A stretch of DNA of 64,000 bases from Alphaproteobacteria bacterium. GTDB lineage: Bacteria; Pseudomonadota; Alphaproteobacteria; Oceanibaculales; Oceanibaculaceae. The notes beneath the pieces were generated by a model. That model worked only from the letters and a program-made list of their open reading frames with translations, did not search any database and was not told the origin of the DNA. The position numbers and the translations under genes were made by a program. This document shows, one piece after another, positions 35,332 to 44,825 of this stretch (the first letter of the stretch is position 1; each line of letters opens with the position of its first letter). The stretch is taken from NCBI GenBank assembly GCA_018823745.1, contig JAHJHR010000017.1, positions 124,001 to 188,000 of the forward strand, given 5' to 3'.

Positions 35332-37425
35332 TTGATATTGGCCTTTCCGCCAGTTTCGGTTTTGACTGGCAGCTACGACTTGCTCCTGGTGGTCTTGTCG
35401 GTTCTGGTCGCCACACTGGCTTCCTACACCACGCTGATCCTCTCCAAGCGCATCGTCACCACCACCGGCAGCGCCACCCTCTGGCTGGGCTTCGGCGCGC
35501 TGTCGATGGGCATCGGCATCTGGTCGATGCATTTCATCGGCATGCTGGCCTTCGACCTGCCAATCCCCCTGGGCTACGACCAGGGCATGACGGTGGTGTC
35601 ACTGATAATCGCCATCGTGATGTCCGGCTTCGCCCTGATGCAGATCCGCAATAACAGGCTGACCGCGAACCGCCTGCTGGCTGCCGGGTTGCTGCTGGGG
35701 TTGGGCATCGCGGCGATGCATTACACCGGCATGGCGGCGATGGATATGCATCCGGGAATTATCTATCACCCGTTTTATTTCGCCTTGTCGGTGCTGATCG
35801 CCATCGTGGCAGCGACGGCTGCCCTTTTCATCGCTTTTCATCTCAGCCGCCGGGTCGCAGGGCCGCTGCTGCTGTACCAGTTGATCGCGGCTCTGATCAT
35901 GGGTCTGGCGATTGCCGGCATGCATTATACCGGCATGGTGGCGGCCAATTTCCCGTTAGGCACGATCTGCCGCGCCGCCGCCGGGATCGACCGCAACTGG
36001 CTGGCCGGCACGGTTGCACTGGTGTCCATCGGAATCCTGCTGGCAACGCTGGGACTGGCGCTGCTCGACGGACGTTTCGAGAGGGCGACCTCGCGGCTTC
36101 ACCGGTCGCTGCAAATGGCGAATACCGAATTGAAGCGCCTGTCGCTGACCGACCAGCTGACCGGCCTGCCCAACCGCTTCACTATGGTCGACGATCTGCA
36201 GAACCTGCTGGAACAGCCGGGCGATGACGGGCTCCTCTGCGCCGTGATGTTCCTGGATATTGACCGCTTCAAATTCATCAACGACTCACAGGGCCATGGC
36301 GGCGGTGACGAGCTGCTGCGCCAGACCGCCACGCGGCTGCGTGCCAGCTACACGGATCGCGGCGCAGTGGCCCGCTTCGGCGGTGATAAATTCGTGGCCG
36401 TGCTGCATGGCCTGCGCGACCCGTCGGACATTGTTACCCATGTCGAGCAGTTGCGCGATACGTTGCGCCAGACCTTTCGCATTCGCGGCCGCGATGTGCC
36501 GCTCTCCTTCTGCATCGGTATCGCCGTGGCACCGAATGACGGGCAGGATGCCAAGGCGCTGATCGGCCATGCCGAGAAGGCGATGTATGCCGCCAAGGCC
36601 GAGGGGCCCGGGCATTATCGCTTCTACAAGCCCACCATGCAGGAAGCGGCAGTCCGCGAATTCGAATTACAGCGCGCCCTGCGCGAGGCCATTCCTCGGG
36701 GCGAGCTGGAGCTGTTTTTGCAGCCGAAATTCTGCGCCCGTCGCGCCCGTATCGTCTCTGCCGAGGCCCTGATGCGCTGGCACCATCCCGAGCACGGGTT
36801 GCTGCTGCCCGGCCAGTTTCTGCCGGTTGCCGAGAAATTCGGCATTCTGGGCCAGATGGAGGAATGGGCGATCCGCGAAGCCTGCCGGATTCTGCGCAGC
36901 TGGTCGCAAAACGGCATCGAATCTTCGCTGTCACTGGCCGTCAATGTCTCGGCCCTGCAATTCCGCGCGACCGATTTCGTCGACCGCCTGCTTGGGCTGA
37001 AGCAGGAATTCGAGCTCACCCCCGGCCAGCTGATCCTGGAGATCACTGAAGGCTCGGCGATGCGCGACCCGGACCGGACCGCCAGTGCCATGCGGACGCT
37101 GTCGGCGGCCGGCTTCGAATTCTCCATCGACGATTTCGGCACCGGCTACTCCTCGCTGGCGCAGCTGAAGCGCCTGCCGTTCCGCGAATTGAAGATCGAC
37201 CGCAGCTTCATTGTCGATATTCACCGCAACGCGGATGACCGGCAGATTGTCGAAGTCATCGTTTCGATGGCGCGCCAGTTCGGCATGCGCGTCGTGGCCG
37301 AGGGCGTGGAGGACCGCGCCGTCGGCGACAGCCTGGCCGCGCTGGGCGTCGACCTGCTGCAAGGCTATGGCTTTGCCCGACCGATGCCGCTGCGGGATTT
37401 CGTCGGGCTGGCCCAGGCCGCCTAG
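35332..37425 (+). CDS. MHYT-GGDEF-EAL membrane protein; active EAL, degenerate GGDKF
   Basis: The 697-residue protein has seven membrane helices with MHYT sensor motifs (SMHFIG near 65, AMHYTG near 129, GMHYTG near 197), proposed to bind a metal or diatomic gas. The GGDEF domain carries GGDKF (350-354): the catalytic Glu is Lys, so cyclase activity is unlikely. The EAL domain is complete: EALMRW (478), VNVSALQF, LEITEG, DDFGTGYSSL, ELKIDRSF, AEGVED and LQGYGFARP. It should hydrolyse c-di-GMP, perhaps with GTP as allosteric ligand. The start is a TTG with GGAG 7 bp upstream. Confidence 0.95.
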   Translation: MILAFPPVSVLTGSYDLLLVVLSVLVATLASYTTLILSKRIVTTTGSATLWLGFGALSMGIGIWSMHFIGMLAFDLPIPLGYDQGMTVVSLIIAIVMSGFALMQIRNNRLTANRLLAAGLLLGLGIAAMHYTGMAAMDMHPGIIYHPFYFALSVLIAIVAATAALFIAFHLSRRVAGPLLLYQLIAALIMGLAIAGMHYTGMVAANFPLGTICRAAAGIDRNWLAGTVALVSIGILLATLGLALLDGRFERATSRLHRSLQMANTELKRLSLTDQLTGLPNRFTMVDDLQNLLEQPGDDGLLCAVMFLDIDRFKFINDSQGHGGGDELLRQTATRLRASYTDRGAVARFGGDKFVAVLHGLRDPSDIVTHVEQLRDTLRQTFRIRGRDVPLSFCIGIAVAPNDGQDAKALIGHAEKAMYAAKAEGPGHYRFYKPTMQEAAVREFELQRALREAIPRGELELFLQPKFCARRARIVSAEALMRWHHPEHGLLLPGQFLPVAEKFGILGQMEEWAIREACRILRSWSQNGIESSLSLAVNVSALQFRATDFVDRLLGLKQEFELTPGQLILEITEGSAMRDPDRTASAMRTLSAAGFEFSIDDFGTGYSSLAQLKRLPFRELKIDRSFIVDIHRNADDRQIVEVIVSMARQFGMRVVAEGVEDRAVGDSLAALGVDLLQGYGFARPMPLRDFVGLAQAA

Positions 37426-37429
37426 CCGT

Positions 37430-37789
37430 TCAGCCCCGGCTGGGAGTCGGCTTTGCCGAGCGGATGCGAGAGCGCTCGATAAAGTCGAACAGCTCATCGG
37501 TCAGGTTGACGAAGGAGAACGCGGTTTCGTTGCGGAACCGGTCGATGCGCGCGACCACGCAATAGGCATTCATATGCTCGCGCGACCGGTCTTCCCAGGA
37601 CAGCGTGACCAGTATCTGCGCGCCCAGGGTGACCGGCAGACCGCAATCGGCGATCAGCAGCCCGTCGATGGAGTAATTCTGCACCGAGACCGGGCCTGTA
37701 CCAAAATCAGCAAGCAGGCCGCTGCGCAGCTTGCGGCGGTTACGCCGCCGTTCGGCGGGACGGCGGGTGGTTCGTGTCGAAGAGAGCAT
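37430..37789 (-). CDS. PilZ-domain c-di-GMP-binding protein
   Basis: The 119-residue protein is a single PilZ domain. The RxxxR motif is in RRNRRKLRSG (about 16-25), and the second motif DxSxxG appears as NYSIDG. It would sense c-di-GMP set by the neighbouring phosphodiesterase, whose gene converges on it with a 4-bp gap. The target protein is unknown. Confidence 0.88.
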   Translation of the reverse strand: MLSSTRTTRRPAERRRNRRKLRSGLLADFGTGPVSVQNYSIDGLLIADCGLPVTLGAQILVTLSWEDRSREHMNAYCVVARIDRFRNETAFSFVNLTDELFDFIERSRIRSAKPTPSRG

Positions 37790-37888
37790 GAGGGTGACCG
37801 GCTTCGGAGAGGATCGATAAAATACAATCTATTTGCCGGAAAACCATTAGGAATTCATTAAGCCGCCTACCCGTTTTCTCCGATCCTC

Positions 37889-39313
37889 CTACAGCCGCAG
37901 CATCTTGCCCGGATTCATGAGGTTCTGCGGGTCGAAGGCACGCTTCAGCGTGCGCATCATGTCCATCTCGACATCGGCCTTGTAATGCTCGGCCTCCTCC
38001 CGGCGCAGCCGGCCCAGCCCGTGTTCGGCGCTGAGCGAGCCATTCATCTCGGCGACGATATCATGCACCAGCCGGTTCACCGCCTCGCGCTCGGCGGCGA
38101 AGGCCTTGCCGTCCCAATCCTTCGGGTTGAGCGGGTTGTAGTGGATGTTGCCATCGCCGACATGGCCGAAACTGCAATGCCGGATGCCGGGATAGGCGGC
38201 GTTGAGAGCGGCATCCGCCCGCTCGATGAATTCGCCAATGCGCGACAAAGGCACGGAGATATCATGCTTGATCCCGACGCCGGACAGCTTCTGCGCCTCC
38301 GCCAGTTCCTCGCGGATCGCCCAGAGCTTTCTGGCCTGCTCGCCCGAGGCGGCAATCACCGCATCCGGCACCAGCTCCGCCTCGATGGCCTCGGCCAGCG
38401 CCTCTTCCATCGGGTCACGCAGTGAGCCGGGCGCGCCCTGTCCGGTCGCCTCGATCAGCACATACCAGGGATGGATCTCGGACAGCGGGTCTTCATGGCC
38501 GTCCAGCGTCTCGAGCACATAGTCCAGGCAGTTGCGCTGCAGCAGCTCGAAGCTGGTCACCTGCTCGCCCAGGCGGTCACGCATGATGCCCAGCAGCTTC
38601 ACTGCGGCAGACGGGTCGGTCACGGCGGCGAAGGCCGTCTGGCTCTCGCGCGGCTTCGGGAACAGCCGCAGCACGGCCGCGGTGATGATGCCGATGGTGC
38701 CCTCGCCACCGATGAAAATCTGCTTCAGGTCGAAACCGGTATTATCCTTGCGCAAGCCCCGCAGCCCGTTCCAGATCCGGCCATCGGGCAGCACCACTTC
38801 CAGCCCCAGAACCAGATTGCGGGCATTGCCATAGCGCAGCACCTGGGTGCCGCCGGCATTGGTCGAGAGATTGCCGCCGATCTGGCACGACCCCTCCGCG
38901 CCAAGACTCAGCGGGAACAGCCGGTCCAGCTCGGCCGCCTTGTCCTGGATCGTGGTCAGCACCACGCCGGCCTCGACGGTCATGGTGTCGTTCAGCGCAT
39001 CGACCTCGCGGATCGCCTTCATCCGGTTCGTCGACAGAACGATCTCGCTGCCGCCGGCATGCGGCTGGCCGGCCCCGGTAAGCCCGGTATTGCCGCCCTG
39101 CGGCACGATGGGAATGCCGGCTTTGGCGCAAAGGGCGACGATCTCCGAGACCTCCTGCGTCGAGGCCGGGCGCAGCACCAGCGGCGTATCGCCCCGCCAG
39201 CCATCGCGCCAGGACACGCAATAAGGCTCCATATCAGCCGGATCCTCGATGTAGCCGGCGGGGCCGACAATCGCCTTCAGGCGGGTCAGGATATCGGTGG
39301 GGATAAGGCTCAT
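37889..39313 (-). CDS. FAD-linked 2-hydroxyacid dehydrogenase (D-2-hydroxyglutarate/D-lactate type)
   Basis: This 474-residue VAO-fold flavoenzyme of the GlcD/D2HGDH group has PQGGNTGLTG and GGNLSTNAGG as FAD-binding blocks, GGEGTIGIIT, and near the C-terminus GHVGDGNIHYN and SAEHGLGR, which hold the metal-binding His residues. It oxidises a D-2-hydroxyacid to the 2-oxoacid. It is divergent from a CoA-transferase gene and near a 2-oxoacid dehydrogenase E1 gene, so D-2-hydroxyglutarate is a plausible substrate. ATG 39313 is used; the upstream TTG 39331 lacks support. Confidence 0.9.
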   Translation of the reverse strand: MSLIPTDILTRLKAIVGPAGYIEDPADMEPYCVSWRDGWRGDTPLVLRPASTQEVSEIVALCAKAGIPIVPQGGNTGLTGAGQPHAGGSEIVLSTNRMKAIREVDALNDTMTVEAGVVLTTIQDKAAELDRLFPLSLGAEGSCQIGGNLSTNAGGTQVLRYGNARNLVLGLEVVLPDGRIWNGLRGLRKDNTGFDLKQIFIGGEGTIGIITAAVLRLFPKPRESQTAFAAVTDPSAAVKLLGIMRDRLGEQVTSFELLQRNCLDYVLETLDGHEDPLSEIHPWYVLIEATGQGAPGSLRDPMEEALAEAIEAELVPDAVIAASGEQARKLWAIREELAEAQKLSGVGIKHDISVPLSRIGEFIERADAALNAAYPGIRHCSFGHVGDGNIHYNPLNPKDWDGKAFAAEREAVNRLVHDIVAEMNGSLSAEHGLGRLRREEAEHYKADVEMDMMRTLKRAFDPQNLMNPGKMLRL

Positions 39314-39469
39314 GGCAGATCGATCCAGCAACGGGAGAAGAAAGTTACGAGGCGGTACAGTATCAATCTCTCAGCATCGCGGTACGCGTTTTTGCGACTA
39401 CCCGGCCTGCATTGGACATTTTTACCCTGGCTGGGCATGGTGGGAAAAAACAGGAAGGAAGCCCGCCCG

Positions 39470-40720
39470 ATGACCGCTGCCCCTACTCCCGACCAGGCTC
39501 CCTGCAAGACGGGGGCGCTGGCCGGCATCCGGGTTCTCGACCTGACCTCCGTCATTCTTGGCCCTTATGCAACGCAGATACTGGGCGATCACGGGGCCGA
39601 CATCATCAAGGTGGAAGCGCCCGAGGGCGATGTGCTGCGCGGCACCGGCCCGGCCCGCAATCCCGGCATGGGGGCGATCTTCCTGAACAGCAACCGCAAC
39701 AAGCGCAGCCTGGTGCTCGACCTGAAGCAGCCGGCGGCGCGCGACGCCCTGCTGCGGCTGGTGGCCGGGGCCGATGTCTTCGTCCACAGCCTGCGGCCCA
39801 AGGCGATTGCCCGACTGGGCTTCGACTATGCCGCCGTCCGGGCCGCCAACCCGTCCATCATCTATTGCTCGGCCTGGGGGTTTGGCAGCGGCGGCCCCTA
39901 TGCCGACCGCCCGGCCTATGACGACATCATCCAGGCCATGTCCGGCGTCGCCGATCTGGCACGCCGCCAGAGCGGCACTCCCGAGCCGGCCTATGCGCCC
40001 ACCGTCCTGGCCGACAAGACCGTGGGCCAGAGCGTCGCCAATGCCCTGCTGGCCGCCCTGCTGCACCGGGAGCGCACCGGACGCGGCCAGGAGGTCGAGG
40101 TGCCGATGTTCGAGAATTTGAGCGCCTTCATGCTGCTGGAGCATCTGGCCGGCGCGGTGTTCATGCCCGAACCGGGCGAGGCCGAGGGCGAGATGGGCTA
40201 TCAGCGCCTGCTGGCACCGCATCGCCGGCCCTATCGCACCAGCGACGGCTTCGTCACCGTGCTGCCCTATACGACGAAGCAATGGCGCAGCTTCTTCCTG
40301 CTGGCCGGCCAACCGGAGATGGCCGAGGATTCCCGCATCACCGATCCCGGCCTGCGCAGCCGGTCGATTGGCGATCTCTACGGGCTGATCGCCGACCTCA
40401 TGCCCGCGCGCAGCACGGCCGACTGGCTGGCAGCACTGGAGGAAGCCGATATTCCGGCCGCCCGGGTGAACAGCCTGGAAGACATGCTGGACGACCCGCA
40501 TCTGCAGGCGACCGGCTTCTTCCAGGAAATGGCGCATCCCAGCGAAGGCCGGCTGCGGGCACTGGCCCCGGCGTCGCGCCTGTCCGACAGCCCGCAGGCC
40601 ATACACTGCGGCGCGCCGCGCCTGGGCGAGCATTCCCGCGAGATACTGGCGGAAGGCGGTTTCAGCTCGTCCGAGATTGACGGGCTGATCGCCAGCGGCG
40701 CGTCAGTCCAGGCCGGATAG
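39470..40720 (+). CDS. CaiB/BaiF family III CoA-transferase
   Basis: The 416-residue protein has the family start LAGIRVLDLTSVILGPYATQ, IIKVEAPEGD, and the catalytic Asp in LADKTVGQS. It moves CoA between two carboxylic acids through an aspartyl-CoA anhydride. ATG 39470 has AGGAAGGA about 10 bp upstream; an in-frame ATG at 39437 is possible. The frame is open much further upstream but there it is antisense to the FAD-oxidase gene. The 3' end overlaps the convergent E1 gene by 18 bp. Confidence 0.93.
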   Translation: MTAAPTPDQAPCKTGALAGIRVLDLTSVILGPYATQILGDHGADIIKVEAPEGDVLRGTGPARNPGMGAIFLNSNRNKRSLVLDLKQPAARDALLRLVAGADVFVHSLRPKAIARLGFDYAAVRAANPSIIYCSAWGFGSGGPYADRPAYDDIIQAMSGVADLARRQSGTPEPAYAPTVLADKTVGQSVANALLAALLHRERTGRGQEVEVPMFENLSAFMLLEHLAGAVFMPEPGEAEGEMGYQRLLAPHRRPYRTSDGFVTVLPYTTKQWRSFFLLAGQPEMAEDSRITDPGLRSRSIGDLYGLIADLMPARSTADWLAALEEADIPAARVNSLEDMLDDPHLQATGFFQEMAHPSEGRLRALAPASRLSDSPQAIHCGAPRLGEHSREILAEGGFSSSEIDGLIASGASVQAG

Positions 40721-43258
40721 GGCAGCATCCAGCACGGCCTTGCGCTCCGCCTCATGCCCGTATTTCAGGCCGGTGGCCGGGCTGGGCACGGCCGGGCGGC
40801 TGACACAGCGCAGGGTGCGGCCGGACAGAGCCTCCAGCGGACGGTCGAGATGGGTGAAATAGCCCATATTCGCCGGCTCCTCCTGGCACCAGACCAGATC
40901 GGCCCCGGCATGGGCGGCGAATAACGCGCGCAACCCCTCTTCGGGAAGCGGGTAAAGCTGCTCGATCCGGGCCAGTGCCACCTGTGATTCCAGCCCCCGC
41001 GCGGCCCGCTCGGCAGCCAGCTCGTAATAGATCTTGCCGGTGCACAGGATCAGGCGCTGTGCCTTCTGTGCAGCGCTATCCGGGATCAGCGGCTGAAAGC
41101 CGGTGCCCGGGCCAAATTCCGCCAGCGCCGAGACACAGGCCTTCTGGCGCAGCAGCGCCTTGGGTGTCAGCACGACCAGAGGCTTGCGGAAATCGCGCCG
41201 CATCTGCCGGCGCAGCAGATGGAAGAAATTGGCCGGCGTCGAGACATTGGCGATCTGGATATTGCCCTGCGCGCAGGCGGCCAGCAGCCGTTCGGGATGG
41301 CCAGTGGAATGATCCGGCCCGCCGCCATCCAGCCCGTGCGGCAGCAGGATGGTCAGGCCCGATGAGCGCAACCAGCGATCCTCGCCGCCGGCGACGAACT
41401 GATCGAAGATGGCCTGGGCAATGTTCAGGAAATCACCGAACTGCGCCTCCCAGACGATCAGGCGGCGCGGATCGGTCAGGCTGCAGCCATATTCATAGGC
41501 CAGCACGGCATATTCGATCAGCGGGGTATTGAACACCTCGCACAGCGCACCGCCCTGTTGCGCCAGCGGGTCGAGCACGCAATGCCGCTTCTCGCTGGCG
41601 CTGTCATGGATGAACAGATGCCGCTGGGTAAAGGCCCCGCGCAGCGAATCCTGCCCGCCAAAGCGCAGCGGCGTGCCCTCGGCCAGCAGGCTGGCGAAGC
41701 CCATTGCCTCGCCGGTTGCCCAGTCAATCCCTTGCCCGGTCTCAATACTCTCGCGGCGCTGGTCAAGGAAGCGCGCCACCTTGCGGTCCAGGGTGAAACC
41801 GTCCGGCGCTGTGGTCAGGGACCGGCCGATGGCCTTCAGCGTGTCGATGGGCAGGCCGGTCTCGGTGAAGGCGAGCATATCGGCAGCACTGCCGCTTCGG
41901 AAACCCTGCCAGATTCCATGAAACGACCCGGCATCATTGACCTCGAAGCCAGCAGCGCCATCGAAGGCGGCCTTTACGGCCGCCGTCATATCTGCCGCCG
42001 CCTGCTCGCCTGGCGCGGTATCGACGCCGCGCTGCGCCAGGCTGGCCTGATACAGCGCGGCCAGAGGCGGGCGCTCGTCGATGGCCCGATACATCGCCGG
42101 CTGGGTGAAGCGCGGCTCGTCAATCTCGTTATGGCCGTGCCGGCGGTAGCAGACGATATCCAGCAGGATGTCGCTGCCGAACCGCGTCCGGTAGGCGGCG
42201 GCGACGCTGGCGGCATGGTACAGCGCCTCGACATCATCGCCATTCACATGCAGCACCGGGGCCTCGACCAGCTTGGCGATATCGGTGCAGTAGCGCGCCG
42301 AGCGGCCCTCCTCCGGCAGCGTCGTGAAGCCGAGCTGGTTGTTGATGATGACATGGATCGTGCCGCCCAGATCGAAGGGGGCAACCTTCGACAGCTGGAA
42401 CAGCTCCGCCACGATGCCCTGCCCGGCAAAGCTGGCATCGGTATGCAGCAGCAGCGGCAGGACCTGGCGCTTGCCATCTTCGCCCCGAAGCGCCTGCTTG
42501 CCGCGCGTGCGGCCCTGCGCAACCACGCCGATCACCTGCAGATGCGAGGGATGCGGCGAGACGGTGAGGCGCAGGCGCTTGCCGTCGATCTCGCGCTCAC
42601 CGGAATAGCCCAGATGATAGGGCACATCGCTGGAGGCCTGCATGCCCTGCGGCAGCGGCGATTTGCCGGTAATCTCGGCAATCAGCGGCACCAGCGGCTT
42701 TTCCAGCAGCACGGCGAGCAGCGCGAACCGGCCGCGATGCATGCCGCCCATCACCACCTCCTCCACCCCGGCGCGGAGGCTGGCGCGGAAGATCGTCTCC
42801 ACCGCCACCAGGAAACCGTCGCCGCCGGCCAGACCGAACAGCTTCGCGCCGGGCAGCCGGCCCTGCAGCGTTTCCTCGAAGGCCTGCCCGCGCTTCAGCA
42901 GCGCCAGCAGGTCGCGCTGGATCCTGGAATCCGGCGCTGCCGGTGCCTCCGCCTGGGCCTGCAGCCAGTCGCGCCGGGCGCGGTCATGGATATACGAGAA
43001 CTCCCATCCGATGGAGCCGCCATAGACCGCCCGCAGGGCCGCTTCCGAGCCCGGTGGCAGCCCGTAAAAGGCGGGGTCCAGCTCTGCCACCCGAGCAGGC
43101 GAAGCGCGCCCCAGCGGGTCCAGGCGAGCTTCCAGATGGCCGCGATGCCGCCAGGCTTCCGCCAGCAACGCCATGGCGCTGTCCACGCCACCGGCCGAAG
43201 GCGCTGCGCCGCCTTGCTCCATCTCCTGCGCGAAACGGCGGGCGATATCGCGGGGCAC
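40703..43258 (-). CDS. 2-oxoacid dehydrogenase E1 component, OGDH/SucA family, stand-alone
   Basis: The protein shows the thiamine-diphosphate E1 blocks of the 2-oxoglutarate dehydrogenase family: GSIGWEFSYI, EEVVMGGMHRGR, SSDVPYHLGYSGER, HPSHLQVIG, HTDASFAGQGIVAE, YRRHGHNEIDEP and EAQFGDF. At 851 residues it is shorter than usual SucA (about 930-990). Homology continues upstream in frame without an ATG, GTG or TTG: 43342-43259 encodes DDGFLGAGDPGALDALYRRF, the typical E2-contacting N-terminus. An ATT at 43342 with GGGGAGG 5 bp upstream may be the real start. No E2 or E3 gene is nearby. It could be SucA or a 2-oxoadipate (DHTKD1-like) paralogue. Confidence 0.88.
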   Translation of the reverse strand: MPRDIARRFAQEMEQGGAAPSAGGVDSAMALLAEAWRHRGHLEARLDPLGRASPARVAELDPAFYGLPPGSEAALRAVYGGSIGWEFSYIHDRARRDWLQAQAEAPAAPDSRIQRDLLALLKRGQAFEETLQGRLPGAKLFGLAGGDGFLVAVETIFRASLRAGVEEVVMGGMHRGRFALLAVLLEKPLVPLIAEITGKSPLPQGMQASSDVPYHLGYSGEREIDGKRLRLTVSPHPSHLQVIGVVAQGRTRGKQALRGEDGKRQVLPLLLHTDASFAGQGIVAELFQLSKVAPFDLGGTIHVIINNQLGFTTLPEEGRSARYCTDIAKLVEAPVLHVNGDDVEALYHAASVAAAYRTRFGSDILLDIVCYRRHGHNEIDEPRFTQPAMYRAIDERPPLAALYQASLAQRGVDTAPGEQAAADMTAAVKAAFDGAAGFEVNDAGSFHGIWQGFRSGSAADMLAFTETGLPIDTLKAIGRSLTTAPDGFTLDRKVARFLDQRRESIETGQGIDWATGEAMGFASLLAEGTPLRFGGQDSLRGAFTQRHLFIHDSASEKRHCVLDPLAQQGGALCEVFNTPLIEYAVLAYEYGCSLTDPRRLIVWEAQFGDFLNIAQAIFDQFVAGGEDRWLRSSGLTILLPHGLDGGGPDHSTGHPERLLAACAQGNIQIANVSTPANFFHLLRRQMRRDFRKPLVVLTPKALLRQKACVSALAEFGPGTGFQPLIPDSAAQKAQRLILCTGKIYYELAAERAARGLESQVALARIEQLYPLPEEGLRALFAAHAGADLVWCQEEPANMGYFTHLDRPLEALSGRTLRCVSRPAVPSPATGLKYGHEAERKAVLDAALSGLD

Positions 43259-43458
43259 GCTGTGCGGGTCATCGAGGAACCGCCGGTAGAGTGCGTCAAG
43301 GGCGCCGGGATCGCCGGCACCCAGAAATCCATCGTCGGGAATAATCGCCTCCCCAGGGTCTGCGGCTGTCGCGCCGCCTGTTATTTCTCGTTACACCTTC
43401 CGATGCTACCAATTCAGAACAAGCGCCGCCAAGGCCGTATCGGGAGGAAAGACCAGCC

Positions 43459-44679
43459 ATGCAGAACCAAGCCCCCTTGAGCCATATCCGCGTGCTCGAT
43501 CTGTCGCGCGTGCTGGCCGGCCCCTGGGCAACCCAGTTCCTCGCCGATATGGGGGCCTATGTGATCAAGGTGGAACGGCCGGGCGAAGGCGACGACACAC
43601 GCGGCTGGGGCCCGCCCTATCTGGTGGAGCCGGGCGCGGACGGCCCCGGCCTGTCGGCCTATTTCCTGGCCTGCAATCGCGGCAAGCGCTCCATCGAGGT
43701 CGACATGGCCACGCCCGAGGGGCAGGAAATCATCCGCCGGCTGGCCGCCGAATGCGATGTCGTGGTGGAGAATTACAAGGTCGGCGGTCTGGCCCGTTAC
43801 GGCCTCGATTACGCCAGCCTGAAACCGGTGAATCCGAAGCTGATCTGGTGTTCGATCACCGGTTTCGGCCAGACCGGCCCCTATGCGAAGCGCGCCGGCT
43901 ATGACTTCCTGATCCAGGCGATGAGCGGGCTGATGAGTGTCACCGGCAAGCCGGATGGCGAGCCGGGGGCCGAGCCGATGAAGGTCGGTGTCGCCATTTC
44001 CGACCAGATCTGCGGCCTGTATTCCCTCTCCGCCATCCTGACCGCGCTGATCAAACGCGACCGCACCGGCGAGGGCGAGCAGATCGACATGGCGCTGCTC
44101 GACACGCAGATCGCCACCATGGCCAATCAGGCGACCAACTACCTCGTCTCCGGCGTGGCGCCGACGCGCATGGGCAATGCGCATCCCAATGTGGTGCCCT
44201 ATCAGGTCTTCCCGACCGCCGATGGCCATATGATCCTGGGAATCGGCAATGACGGCCAGTTCGCCCGGTTTTGCGCTGTGGTCGGGGCCGAGCATCTGTC
44301 GGGCGACCCGTTGTACCGGACCAATGCAGCGCGCATCGTGAATCGCGAAACCCTGATCCCGCAGATTGCCGCCATCGTGCTGACGCGCGGCACGAATGAC
44401 TGGATCGGGTTGCTGGAAAACCACGCCGTGCCCTGCGGCCCGATCAACGATCTGGCGCAGGTCTTCGCCGACCCGCAGGTCGCGGCGCGCGGCCTGAAGC
44501 GCGTGCTGCACAGCCCGGCGGCCGCGCAAGTGCCGCAGGTCGGCAACCCGGTGAAATTCGCCAGCGGCCCGACCACCAGCGACCGCGCACCGGCCCTCCT
44601 CGGCGCCGATACCGCAGAGGTGCTGCGCGACGTGCTGGGCATGGACGAGGCTGAGATTGCAGAGTTGCGACGGCGCTAG
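43459..44679 (+). CDS. CaiB/BaiF family III CoA-transferase, second copy
   Basis: This 406-residue CoA-transferase has IRVLDLSRVLAGPWATQ at the start, YVIKVERPGEGDDTR, and the catalytic Asp in VAISDQICGLYS. The sequence CNRGKRSIEVD and LIWCSITGFGQTGPY place it near succinyl-CoA:glutarate (SUGCT-like) or formyl-CoA type enzymes. It is divergent from the E1 gene. It differs clearly from the copy at 39470-40720, so the two probably use different acids. Confidence 0.93.
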   Translation: MQNQAPLSHIRVLDLSRVLAGPWATQFLADMGAYVIKVERPGEGDDTRGWGPPYLVEPGADGPGLSAYFLACNRGKRSIEVDMATPEGQEIIRRLAAECDVVVENYKVGGLARYGLDYASLKPVNPKLIWCSITGFGQTGPYAKRAGYDFLIQAMSGLMSVTGKPDGEPGAEPMKVGVAISDQICGLYSLSAILTALIKRDRTGEGEQIDMALLDTQIATMANQATNYLVSGVAPTRMGNAHPNVVPYQVFPTADGHMILGIGNDGQFARFCAVVGAEHLSGDPLYRTNAARIVNRETLIPQIAAIVLTRGTNDWIGLLENHAVPCGPINDLAQVFADPQVAARGLKRVLHSPAAAQVPQVGNPVKFASGPTTSDRAPALLGADTAEVLRDVLGMDEAEIAELRRR

Positions 44680-44700
44680 AGGCACTCGCCGCCCCCTCAG

Positions 44701-44803
44701 TCCGTCACCCCCGGTCTTGTACCGGGGGTCCATGGTTCCGCTTACTGGATGTCGGTCGAGTAGGCTGGACCCTGGATTCCCGGGACAAGCCCGGGAATGA
44801 CGG
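44701..44803. repeat. Head-to-head pair of REP-like palindromes
   Basis: Two related units lie in opposite orientation: 44702-44734 with inner hairpin CCCCGGT-CTTGT-ACCGGGG, and 44771-44803 with inner hairpin TTCCCGGG-ACAAG-CCCGGGAA. The reverse complement of the second matches the first closely (both carry CCGTCA...TTGT...CC). The pair resembles a bacterial interspersed mosaic element and sits after the CoA-transferase gene, where it may also end transcription. Confidence 0.8.
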
Positions 44804-44825
44804 TCTTAGATAGTCTCCCCCTACA

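Noticed and set aside
38471-40720. A 749-codon open frame covering the CoA-transferase gene and upstream DNA
   Set aside because: The first ~330 codons are antisense to the FAD-linked oxidase gene and lack domain character; only the part from 39470 is a CoA-transferase, so no fusion protein is claimed.
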